Part shown: positions 12,710 to 24,627 of the stretch, in pieces
Layout of the letters: each line of letters begins with the position of its first letter
Position numbering within the stretch: the first letter of the stretch is position 1
NCBI GenBank assembly: GCA_028554755.1
Contig: JAPTOF010000007.1
Location: 15,001-79,000 of the forward strand
Direction: 5' to 3'
Origin: Cordia subcordata
Lineage: Eukaryota > Streptophyta > Magnoliopsida > Boraginales > Cordiaceae
DNA length: 64,000 nt
Made by a program: the position numbers and the translations under genes
Notes under the pieces: generated by a model
Database searches by the model: none
Seen by the model: the letters and a program-made list of their open reading frames with translations, nothing else
Told to the model about the DNA's origin: nothing

Positions 12710-13086
12710 AATGTTAATTTTTGCCAACATAATCTTGAACCCGTGGAAGCCATCCGGGGATGCCTTTCTCTTCTTGATCTTTTGAAATTCATTAGATTCC
12801 TTACCATGTCATTTGCACAAGGAAGAGCTTATAAATAATGTACAGATTAGAATCTGGTGCATCTTGTGCACGCTTGACGCGTAATTTTTTTAGTACTCCA
12901 GGCGATAAGTTAAAAGTGTTTGGCTTACTTAATATGTCTCAGTTCGAACAAGATGCAGGTCCCATGTTTGACTATTGAAATTTGGACGTAAAGCACCCCT
13001 TTGGAATAACGTTGTGGTCTGGAGTCTTTATATCATCCAGAACCAAGAAAAGATGACTCGAAATAGTAATGGTAAAAGAAGTCATT
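12710..13086. other. Short spacer between two LTRs
   Basis: No gene or bounded element is seen in this stretch between the solo LTR and the start of the second, inverted LTR-like sequence. Confidence 0.4.
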
Positions 13087-14640
13087 TGTCACGCCCCCAA
13101 ATTTACCCACCTCAACTTGGGATCGTGATTGCTGCGGACTTAAAAAGATCGCTCCGCCTAAGCCCGCAAGGCTCTAAAAACACAATAAAGAAAAACTAAC
13201 GCATCTCACGAAAACTCCATCAAAACACTATAAACCATCAACCCCAATTATTTACAAGGTCCAAATTATTTACATACAAGTACATGCTATAAAGAAATCA
13301 TAGCTAATTAGATTACACTAAAAACTCCAAGAAAAGTTCTCTCTTGAATTCCCAACCAGCACCCCTGTAAAATCATATAAATAATATAATGAGCGAATCA
13401 AAGCTCAGTGAGTGGATACCTAGGATGAGACCTACAAATGGTCATAACCGAGGACACCAGATCGAAATCAATAACAGACAATAAGAAATAAAGGATCAAG
13501 ACATATTGAAGTCACTTTCAGATAAACTGATACACGAAGCCAGATCAGAACCAGAGTGCAACTCAGGGCTGTAATATTAATATTAAATTCATCCCATACG
13601 CCACAATAGATAGGCATTTATTCGCCTTTTCCTCTCACAGTGAACCTCCCACCGACGAGGGTACAGGTTACACCTCTGTCCAGTGAATCATCCCTCACTA
13701 ACGGGTATAAGATAGCAGATATATATATATATATATATAGACAATCTCACTAACCAGCTGGGCGTCACAGCTCTAAGGGAACACACTCAATCACAAAAAA
13801 CACACTGAATAATTCCATAATGAATCCCAACAAATACAAATGACACAATAGATACGGGCTTAGAATTATGATTACACAATGACAATCCGAAAGAAAATAA
13901 GGAAGGATGCTCAAAAGGCCAACGTCAAGCAGAAAAGGAAACGAGACACTAGGGTACAAACGAGTAGTCCAATGCTTTATAGTCAAATATCTCCTTCCTA
14001 GCAATTATAACCAGTTACAGTTATCACAACATTATAATGGACAACTTCAGAGTCAAAATGTCACACTAATTTGATGACAAGTCAATAAAAAGGAATTCAA
14101 AGAGAATACTAAACCATAATAATCTAATTAAATCCATCTATCTCATGTCTAACTATTTAATTACGCCAAATCAGTCTTGATAGGAGCATTAGTTTTATTT
14201 TAGCTTTCCTTTCTTCTACTCAAATTGTAATCATTCATGTAACTCATAAACAGACAATAAAACCCAAAGTCAAGCCTTTCTAATTCTTTCAATAAAATAG
14301 CATCATATAATCAACTTGCTAGCACATATAAACAGCACATCAACATATAATTAGTAGGTAGAAGAATTCAATTATATATATATATATATATATATGAGAT
14401 TCTGAAGCTAAGCAGATATATACTCAACTCTAACATCATGAATGAGCATCCATACACATGTACAATTTAGTAGCAAGAACTCATCTATTATATATTTCTA
14501 TTCATATAAAATTTTAAAGCTCAATCCTTAATCAAGCATATACATATAAACACAGAAAATACCTAACTTTTTAAACTTCTAGTGGTTTAACCAACTGATC
14601 TTAAAGGGATTTGAGGAGGTCAGTGGTTTTCATATATTCA
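13087..14640 (-). mobile_element. LTR-like fragment, inverted relative to the 11.1 kb LTR
   Basis: The left edge reads TGTCACGCCCC, which is the reverse complement of a GGGGCGTGACA LTR end. About 75-80 bp further in it has CGCAAGGCTCTAAA, also found at the matching place in the reverse complement of the 11,074-12,704 LTR. The right edge is uncertain: I found no matching TGTAACG-type end or target duplication of TCATT, so 14640 is approximate. It includes (TA)n runs near 13719-13739 and 14374-14396. Confidence 0.5.
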
Positions 14641-15581
14641 AGAGTATGTTACGTTATGGACCTATTTGTACTACAAGCGAGACACATCTGTGTGAAATAC
14701 ATGGATAAGCTTACAACAAATAAAAGACCAAAATTTGAAATGTAATGTGAATACACCTAATCCTCTATCAGTTACAGATAAATAATACATCCAAAGTGTC
14801 ATTTTAAGCTTCATTTTATATATCTAGTTTTGCTTCTTTCTTGAGCAGTTTTCATGTCTATAGAAATTCTATCTGATACAGAAACAAAGCATGCTGATGC
14901 TGCCAACAAATTTATAAGTTCATTTTTCCTGTATCATCCATGCCCCTTTTTCCCCCTTTCCTCGCTGATGATCACATATCATTGTACAGAGAGAACGAGA
15001 TTGAGAGTTGAGGTTTGGCGGATAGAGTTGGATAATATTATTTACCCGAGTAGTATCATCTTCGATGTTAATTTAGAGCATCAGAGCAAAGAAGAAGTCA
15101 TGCTCAAACCCCAGGCTTTGGAATCCCAGTCCCAAAAGTATACTGTCTCTCAATATTTGGAGTTTGTTCCTTAGATGATAATATATCCCTGTCCAAAGTC
15201 CAGCACAACAAAAGATTAAACAAGGAATCTAAATCTGTAATACATCTAAGAGAACTAGTACTCCCTTTATTTCAAATTGGATATCCTCCCTTTTTTGCCA
15301 ATGTTGAAACATTTTCCAAATTCTCGAAAATCAAATATTTTTACCTTTATAATGATGAGATAGTACAAAAATATACTTGTGTACAACTACCTATTTCAAG
15401 GTTACTAATTGTGAATTTTCATCTAAAAGTCGATATGTTATCAAGATGCAACATTCAATTTAGAATGAATAGAGTATGGATCACAAAGTGTCAACTATCC
15501 ACTTTTTCATTTACCACATCAGAGGTAACCCTGAAAGCCCTAATGTAAAGAAGAGGGAGTAGGAGTCATGCTGAAATAGAG
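14641..15581. other. 3' flank of the kinesin gene
   Basis: AT-rich sequence downstream of the kinesin stop codon. A potential acceptor at 15571 cannot pair with the donor-like GTGAGA at 15601 because the intron would be only about 31 nt. No separate gene is supported. Confidence 0.4.
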
Positions 15582-18500
15582 TTAACCCCTAAAAGTCTCA
15601 CCTGAATTGTGCATAAGAGATTCAGAACCAGGCATAACCAGATCCATTTGATATGCTTTGTCCATTGCCGAATCACATAAACATTTCTGGGTGAATTTGT
15701 AAGATATGCTATCTGTGTCAGAATATTGAGCTGAAACATGCTGCCTTTCCGCATCTATATGTTCCACCAATTTACCAGGGCCCTTTTGACAGTGTGTAGT
15801 GACCTCCTTGCTTTTTTTGTCTCCAATTGATCGATCATGCTTGAGCAACTCTAGTTCCATGCTCAGTGTACAATTACTTGCACGGCATGGGGAAGTGTCA
15901 TCTGGTCTAGTTTCTATACATGCAAATTCCTTCAGTGCCACTGGAAGAACTCTAATGTCTGCTTCACACATGGATTCCTGAGTTATTTCCATATCAACTG
16001 AAGATGATGTCTTAATGTGCTTTACCTTTTCCTTTCTGAAATCCTGATCATGTAAATGTTCCAGAGCTAACTGGACTTTACTAGAAATTCGCTGCTCTGG
16101 AGTTGGAATAGCTACAACCTGTTTATTCCAACAAGTCGAACTATTAGTAGTTTGGGCATCTTCATGCGAATGAAACCACTGATTTATCTGCGAAATTTTT
16201 TGAGAAGTAAATTCATCTGTGGTCCCGTCATCATGATCTTCTTCAGTGAAACTAAGGTGAGAAGGAAGATAATTTAAACTTTTGGGTGATACTCCCGGTT
16301 CTGTGAAAACAGCCATTCTTGTATAATTGTCAGATGTGTCTTGGCTGTATTCTGTTTTATTATCGGCGCCAAATGTATCTTGTAAATTAAGCAAGCAGCT
16401 AGTTCTGGAAATATTGCTCTCGGAATTGCATCCTGATCTGCAGTCTATGGGGAAAGACACAGATTCTGCACGATGTAGTGGTGGCTTTCTCCTTCTTGCA
16501 GGACACGAAGATTTATCCTTTACAATTTGGTGAGACGTTCCTGATTTTCTCCTGCTGCATATGGTAGGCCTCATAAATCGGGGCAACTCTGATGAAGCAG
16601 CTCCTATGACGTCTCCTTTTTGAGTTACCATGCGAGGTCTTGGCTCCTCAACTGATAAATGTGAAGATTCCTGTTGTTCACTTGGAGAAGGTGATACTCC
16701 CATAAGCTTTTCCAGTGTCCCTGTCAACTTGCATATTTTGCCTCTTACTTCATTGCGCTTATCTTCAATCTGTCTCATCTTTTGGTGCAAATTGCTCATG
16801 GCAACTTCTTTTTGCACCCTTGATTCCTGCTTATAATAAGTTCAGATTAAAAGGCTGTTTGAAACTAAGTCACAAGAGCTCCAGTTTGGAGTGTAGTTGA
16901 GAAACCTGCGGCAAACTAGATAACTTTCCCTGGTCAGGGCAAACTAGATAACTTTCCCCGGTCAGACACCCAAGTTAGTTACTAGTTCGGATATTATATT
17001 CTGCAATAGCAAAAAGTTGGTTGTTGTTGTTAGAGAAGTGTTGTACTGTGGTCAGTTTGAATCTCAACGAGCCTCTGGGAATGCATGTTAATTTGACCTT
17101 AGATCTGGTACATCCTGATGTCTATCACGATGACCATGTTGCTACGGTAAATGGTCTCCAGGTGACTGTTTTAATGTCTATGTAGATGACTGTTGATTTC
17201 ATTTGATTATGGAGTGTTCTTCCTTTTTCCTTCTTCTTAGATTCCAATTGGATCTATTATTTATAGTCACACATCATATAGTAGCTCTGTTGTTTCAACG
17301 GAGAGTAAATGGGTGAGATACAGGTCAGCTTGACCTCAATTCTAAAATATAGTTCTCCTTTGTCCGGATTCTCAATTCTAGACTATCATCCTAATATGTT
17401 GTGCCAAAACACAGTCCATTCATCATGTTGTAACTTATATGAACAGTTACTTTTCTATGTTGTTGTCAAAAGTTAATGCACATCGTACTATTTTTCAGAA
17501 TATGAAAGTTATTTAGCTACCTAGATGCAAAAAGCAAAATGGACATGAAAGTTATGTAGCTACTTCGACCAAAAAGAGGTGAATGTAGTACTTTGTTGAC
17601 TTACAGTAGATTCTTTATTCCTTAGGTGAATGGTCCTCACTCGTGTTGCAAAACTTAAAGAACTTATAGTCTCGCACAAATCTTCTTCTCTAGGACTAAC
17701 ATGGACAAGCATCAGTGTTTTGGAATCTTCACCTATGTAGAACAAAAAGACCATTGCGCTGAAAACCAGATAGGCGGGTAAAGAGAAATGAAAAATATTT
17801 CAGGTTAAGCAGATTGCAAAATATAACATGTTAGTCACGCTGAAGGTCAATACCACATTGTTTGCATCGGGTATGAATAGCGTACAGAATATAATAGTTA
17901 TCAAACAAAAACGCTAATTACCATTTGTTATTATTATTTGTCAAGAGATTTGACAGGTGCATTGAGGAGCTGTAAGTTTACTCCCTTTCTCCTTTCACAG
18001 TATTGAGTGGAAATATAATTCACTATACCCTGCATATTCCCAACTCATCCAAGCCACCTTGTCCCAGTCCGGCTCCCAATTAACCAGGTATTTGACTAAA
18101 ATCAGATGTTAGACCTTGGACTAGGGTGAGGAAATTCACATGAAAGTAATCTTGTTGCCTAGATAGAATGAGTGTGCCATTTTATTACTGTTGATAAACT
18201 TAAAAACTGTGACCTGCTAAGAACATCTGGCTCAGTATCGATGTGAATAGTGTCTAATAATGACCTTAATGATATGGACATTATATGAGAATCATTTGAG
18301 TTCTTGGCTGCTTTTGTATTATCAACAATCTGGATACCATAGACTGAACTTGAAATAAGAGACGTTTAAAATTTGGCAAATATCTAAGCTTGCATGTGTC
18401 TACTGAACAATATTACAATTAAAAAGGAATAACAGAGCTGACCACAAACAAAGTGATGCTTTGTGTGATTGATTAGGTTCTTTATGGCCAAGGAATGTGT

Positions 18501-21500
18501 ACTACAGCATTTCTTGTATTAAGAGGATCTCTTCCTGCTTCACTTGTACATTTTAAAATTTAATCATAATTCAGTTTCAAGTGCTAGGATCATGAAATGC
18601 TAGCTGTGTACTTTCCAAAGTTAAAGTGCATTCCTTGGGAAACACTCATTTCTTTCCCTCCTTAATATTTCTTATGTCCAACATTCAGAGTTTCATCATA
18701 TATATAATATATGCTTAGGCAAGAGATCTAAATATTTTTTATTTGCTAGATTTGCTTTAAAACTTAGGGATCTTTATGATATTTCCTCTTACCAAATAAG
18801 AAATAAATATCAGTTTATAACTATAAGATGATGCTTATCAAAAGAAGACGACTTGTTCTTGTTTCTGGTTCAATGCTTCCTCAACAGCCCATAATTATTA
18901 CAATACTTGGACGATTTTAAGCAAATTACTACGTGGTTTAGAACATGGGGCCTAAAATCTTTTACAAGGTCAATAATCAATATACAGCCTGGAGACCAGT
19001 TTAGGGTGTTCAAAGACCAATCATTTAAGTCTTTCCATCATCAGGACAAAGCAGAATATTTAAGTTAGTGTACATTTTGAGTAAGCATAATGTACACATC
19101 AGAAATTAACATTCATCGTAGAGAGGATTACCTAGGGAATCTTGGAGAACTTGCGTCAGTTTGCTATTCCTGTCATCAGTAAAATTTTATTCAGGGTAAT
19201 CTGAATTTTAGTAAAGCCTAAATCCTAAATATTTCTTAGTTCTTATTCTATTTTACCATGACCTTGACCAAGAAATGCTCCATGCTATTTAATGAACTTT
19301 GGCTATCTGATTTCAACAAGATAATTAGCTGTCAAGGTCATGATGTATTCCCCAATCTGACCTTTTTTCCTTATCCTATTCGGTTACCTGTAAGGTATGT
19401 GGCACATTTTTGTTTGGAGGGCATGGATGACATCTCCAAGAGCAGAGAGGGATAAATTAATGGCTTTTCCTTCATCAAATCTTCTTCCTCTTGCTTTTGT
19501 TTTCAAGACACGCTCACTCCCCCCAAGGTCCACCAGCCATAATTTATTGATCAACCTTCGCCGTTCAGTGGCACCAAAGCATGACATTGATATCCGAATC
19601 ATGCTGCAAAGAACTTATATGTGGGAGATTAAGATGTAGATATGCTATAACTGTGTGATTTCAATTGATCTAAATACAGTGTCCAATTGACAAGAAATTT
19701 CTCCAAATAATTACATTTCTTAGCATGTGATTTGATCAGATATTGCCGGATGGAGTTGTCCCCTTAACTGCTTTTATCAGGGAAAGTAGTTACCAGTGAG
19801 ATCTGCTTGAAGTTTTGTTGGACTCAGTGGAACCAGTTGATCTGAAGCGACATCCTAACCGGTACAGCTTCATTGCCTGTTTCAAATCATTTATATTGAT
19901 GGTCACAAGGTTTTCGATCTCAATTTCTCCATTGGGACTTGTTTGAATTGAAAGGCTGCACATCAGAAAACCGCAGCAGTAAATGAAAACATTATACATG
20001 TGCAGCAAGTAATATGAAAGGTGATTTTTAGTTGTCAACCAACTTTATTATCAACTGCTAGGATTGAGTATAGGAACAACGCAAATTATGCTAGAAATTA
20101 TGAAAGTTCACCTAACATTCTGCTGTAGTGTTATGATTTCAAATTAAAAATAATTAGTTTGGTCTTTTGTGGTTTAAAGATAGCAAACACATAGTCAGAT
20201 ACTGCTAGTATTAGTAATTCTGATATGGGTTTATGCCCATGTGATTAACTCTATTATGCACAAGTATATGCCTATAACCAGATACTGATAATATCTTGCA
20301 GGTGAAATAGTCCACGTTGAAAGCTAGGCAATCTAGATGATGGAATATGAGTTCAGCTAATATTTTTCTGCAGAAGAAAAGAACATACCATGGTGGCAAA
20401 GGGTTTGTAGTGTTTCCTATTCGAGGGATAAGAAGATCTCTGAGATGTCCTAAGTAAATCTCGAGCATACTGAAGGTAAATAGGAATTTATGGTTACTCT
20501 CGTCTGCTTGCTTAAAGAGTGCTTCAATAGAACGAGGAACTATGCCTGGAAAATCTGCAGTTCCTTCCTGCATACACATTAATAACTTGTGTGATCAGAA
20601 CATCCAAGTGGGTGCCAAGTCTCCTAATTGCTAATTGATATGTCAATTTCAACAATGCAACTACCCTGTCTCTTTCTGTGATTTGTGCATATGCCTGAAT
20701 TTGTTAACGCCTTTAATAGAAGCAATCCCTTATTGTTATGTTGAGTAATATAAGATGAGGACCTTATCATTATACATTTAAAGTTAAATTCCAGAGTCTA
20801 CTGGTATTGTAGTTTTCCTTAGGCTGAAGAATTGGCAAGTTTCCTTTTTCATGATAGTGACGTTATCGGCGTTCTTCTTGCTTTCCTCTAGGAAAGTGGA
20901 GTACACCAATAATATGCTGAAAATCGCATGCACAATAGACACTGTCTAAGGGAGTAGTTTCATGCTATTGTTTTCAGTACATGGTTTTGATGCCGATCCG
21001 GTTAATGCTGACATAACTGATTTGTGGTTTTGAAAGTTTACCATCATAGTTGATAGAAACTTACCATAGTAAAAGTTTTCCCTGCACCTGTCTGCCCATA
21101 TGCAAGTATGCAGGCATTGTAACCGTCCAATGCAGACTTGAGTACCGGCTCAACTTCCACGAAAACTTCATCTACAGATAATTCACCGTCAATCAGCAGT
21201 CAAGTCATAGAAGGAGTGAAATGGTAGAATTTTCGATGCTAGAACTTCAAACGCAAAGAAGACCAGATAAAAATGAAGATTCTTGAGGAAGTGGGGTTGA
21301 AGATGATGGCAGGCAGGAAATTCAAGGATAACATCTTAAATGAAGCAATTTGTAATAGGTGGGATCTTACTGCTATCCTTTCTTAGTTTAGAGCTATGGA
21401 CTCAGGTGTATAAAATAACAAATCATGAAAGGACTTGTTTTCCAAACTGCATGCCGGATGTATTTGTACACATTTAGAAAGAAGAGCTGCAGAAAAGAGA

Positions 21501-22459
21501 AAGAAAGAGGTCTGGGCACTAACTTCACCTTGTGATGAACTAGGTTTAAAGACCTTGTCAAAACTGAAAACTTTAGATTTGTTCTGCGCAAATTTTATGA
21601 GTACGTTATCTGAATCCCCTGCTACAACAGGTTTTTGACTCGAAAATTTGTCCCTCTCCGTCTCTGTGGATGGTCTGACACGACAAAACACCCGAATGTT
21701 CCCTGCAAAGGTGAATTCCCAACGAGGCTTTAATATCTATGCTTTTTCCAGAAGAGAGTGTTCAGTTCTGGTACATGCTGACATTTAGAGACCAAACCAG
21801 TACTGATTTCCTCTGAATTACAAGCAGAAGTACCAATGAGCAAAGATATAGGGGTATCATCTGTAAATCTTACAATCTAGGCAAATGAAATATTTCCCCT
21901 CTCTTTCTCACTCTACAAATTTGGGATTGTAATTTCGTAAGAATGGATAGAATTGTCTCGTTTATTTTTCTCACTGAATTTACCTTTGAGGTCGAGAAGT
22001 TCATTGAGAACCTGCCTCCTTTGTATGTTCAACTGAGTAATAATGGCAGTCAAGACACCAAGGTCATCTGTAACACGTATGGACCAAAAAAACATGATGA
22101 ATATAATGAGAATATAATTAATGTGATGCAGCAAGTATTTGGGGGTTTGGGGCTGCAGTACGCACGTTGTTGTGAAACTCTTGAGCATATATAGTGATTG
22201 GAGTAATGGAGTGTTAATTACCTTTAATCTTGGAGGCGGCATTTCCTCGGTCTTCATCATCGCTGCCGTTGAGGTTATCATGGCGGTTATCTAGTAGTGG
22301 TTCTGGATCGGATGGTAAGGTACTGATGTTTATGTTGTTACAAACTGAAGAATCAACCCAGCTGGTAGAAGTGATCCCTGTCTTAAATCCAAGCAAAGAG
22401 CGAATTGATTCAGCAAGACACCGGAAAGATTTTTGGGAATCCATGGGCGACTTCATCAT
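15582..22459 (-). CDS. Kinesin-14 family motor protein (10 exons)
   Basis: Kinesin-14 proteins are minus-end-directed or non-processive microtubule motors, expanded in plants and used in spindle, phragmoplast and organelle movement. Exons on the minus strand: 22459-22222, 22067-21984, 21702-21529, 21171-21065, 20567-20389, 19955-19794, 19603-19388, 19169-19132, 17732-17605, 16826-15582. The phase is continuous, giving 856 aa. An in-frame TAA directly precedes the first ATG. The kinesin-14 neck/motor start [11 protein letters not shown] is at residues ~108-118, the P-loop GQTGAGKT at 191-198, switch I SSRSH at 310-314 and switch [11 protein letters not shown] at 338-346 (the usual form has Ala where this has the first Gly). 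[13 protein letters not shown] and SLSFATRVR follow. A short N-terminal segment (107 aa, with a weak coiled coil before the neck) precedes the motor. A long, polar C-terminal extension (443-856), opening with a predicted coiled coil, follows it. No calponin-homology domain is seen. I do not assign a KIN-14 letter. Confidence 0.92.
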
Positions 22460-23540
22460 TTAATCATGCATCTGTGTCTAACTAACTTGGCGTATATCTC
22501 CGCAGCAACAGCCGCAAGCAGGAGGCTCCTCAGCTTTTTCCACTTTGTATACGTACTGCAAAATATAGCGGCATCATAAGTTAACAACTCCTCATGCTCA
22601 CATGATGGAGGGAATCTGATAACAAGGAGCCTGGGACAATGATGAGAATGCAAATTCAGACAGACCAAGGAAAAGGAGAAATGCTCACCTCATCTCCATA
22701 ATGTCAACAGCTGCTTCATTTGTGTTCAAGAATAATATATTCTGTACTAGTGTGATAATGGCCCGAAAGAAAACAAGAGAACACTATGTACATACTCTCA
22801 TAATCCCATGTGACGACGGCATAGACAGAAGTCCATTATATATGTTTGATGTTTCTTTTTCTTCTTCTTCTATATAAAACAAGCGTGGCTTGGATTCTGG
22901 CTTCTTGACAAAACTCACTCATTAAATTCCCGCATGACAATGAGAGATATACTTTCTTTTTCTTATTTTTTGTGAGTGTATGTGTGTGTGACTATACGTG
23001 AGAGGCAGAAGAAGGTTTCTTTTGCCCCCAGGGACCCATATTAGATTACAAATAATGGATTACACACTACATTTCTCTCCATTTTCACTCATTCTTTGTC
23101 GGTTTAATTTGCAGTTGAAAAATCTAGCTAGGCTGCGCTTTGGGTAACCATTAATTTTAGCAGGAGCAGCCATGATGTAGCTTTCTAACAAACATATGAC
23201 GTTTTCTTTATGCTTCAATTTTTTCCTACCTATATCATTTCTTGACAGGTTAATTTTTCCTTTATTTAATTTCTTTTCCTTAGTTTGCCATCTACGCCAA
23301 CAGTCAACATAGGCGAATCACTGGGCCGTGGAAAACTCGATACCATCCTACGAAAGCAACGCCTAACAATAAATACATCAACATTTTTGTTCCTTTTTTG
23401 GGATTCGAAACATTTTTATTAGTTTACGTGTCTTAAAAGCTAAAATACAAAGGATAAAACTTGTGGTCCACACTAATTTGTTTGCATCGTTATATTATGC
23501 ACTTGCAAAACATACTCCTACGCCAGCTATGTGCTCCTGT
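22460..23540. other. Kinesin promoter region and spacer
   Basis: No coding exon is seen. A plus-strand TATA-like CTATATAAAAC lies at about 22869-22879, but no convincing plus-strand gene follows it. The left end of the Mutator-like element probably lies somewhere between about 23.3 and 23.55 kb; I could not define a terminal inverted repeat. Confidence 0.35.
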
Positions 23541-23557
23541 GCAATTGAAGTTACGCG

Positions 23558-23567
23558 TATATATAAA
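23558..23567 (+). promoter_or_regulatory. TATA box for the MULE transposase gene
   Basis: TATATATAAA on the plus strand is followed by a CT-rich, leader-like stretch (CTCTCTCCTCCGGTC) at about 23600-23640. The transposase ATG is ~1.06 kb further on, implying a long leader, probably with an intron. Function is inferred from position. Confidence 0.45.
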
Positions 23568-24163
23568 CCAGTTCTTATCTTCCCTCCCATCCAATTTCTC
23601 TCGCTCTTCTCTCTCCTCCGGTCTTCCCTCCGCTTTACACAAACCCTAACCAAATCAGTTCCTCACTTCCATTGTTCAAATCGATTATTTCACAATCAAA
23701 TCAACAGCAATCATCTTTGCTTCGATAATTTCACAATAACTGAAGCACCATCAACAACATCAAGAGAAATTATAGATTCCAAAGATATGATCAACAACAA
23801 ATCATCCTCTTCCACAAAAAAAAATGATTTGCATGTGTGTATATATGTGTGTTAGCGCAAATTTGTTCAATTCATTAAAAAATTTATTTTAATTTATTTG
23901 AAATTCTTGAAAAATTTTTGTATTTTTTGGTGCAATATCACGCATATCAAAAGTATTGTATGTGTTTTTATTATCGATATTTGGATTAAATTTAATAATA
24001 TTATACAATTCTCTCCCAGCTAAAATTTAACTGAATTTATATATATGCTAAATTTTTATTAAATATAAATCTGATTAAGAATATAAATCTGAACAAGAAT
24101 ACAAAGAGAGATTGAATAGTGAATAAACAATTCTGGTATTAGATAAACATTGTTTTTACATTG

Positions 24164-24573
24164 AACAAACATCTCTGCCTATTAGGTCATTTATAGTTTT
24201 CAAATATTGTAAAGGTCTGTAAACTCCACTGAGTAAAGAGCTTATGAGCTATGAACAAACATAGTTTTCATATTGAAAAAACATTTGTTAATGTTTCAAA
24301 AAATTTTGCATTCTAAAATTTATTAAAAAATAGCTTATCAGTACTGAACAAATAGCTTCTCAGTACTAAACAAACATCTCTGCCTATTAGCACATTTATA
24401 GTTTTTAAAAATTGTGAAGGTTTGTAAATTCCACTGAGTAAACAGCTTATGAGCTATGAACAAACATAGTTTTCATACTGAAAAAACATTTATTAATATT
24501 TCAAAAAAATTGAATTCTGAATTTTACTGAACAAATAGCTTATCAGTACTAAACAAACAATGTTTTTATACTA
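24164..24573 (+). repeat. Tandem duplication, ~205-bp unit, upstream of the transposase
   Basis: Two diverged copies of a ~205-bp unit start at 24164 and 24369, each opening AACAAACATCTCTGCCTATTAG. Shared internal blocks include CCACTGAGTAAA, GCTTATGAGCTATGAACAAACATAG and CATTTNTTAAT. Each copy itself includes several copies of the GAACAAACA core found elsewhere in the element. The pair lies in the leader of the transposase gene. Confidence 0.75.
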
Positions 24574-24627
24574 AGCAAACATCTACCACTATTTCAACTA
24601 ATAGGGGACACTAATGATTTAAACATT

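Noticed and set aside
15571..15602. Extra terminal intron in the kinesin gene (donor-like GTGAGA at 15601, acceptor CAG at 15571)
   Set aside because: The intron would be about 31 nt, too short for plants, and the exon would end after one codon. Read-through to the stop at 15582 is simpler.
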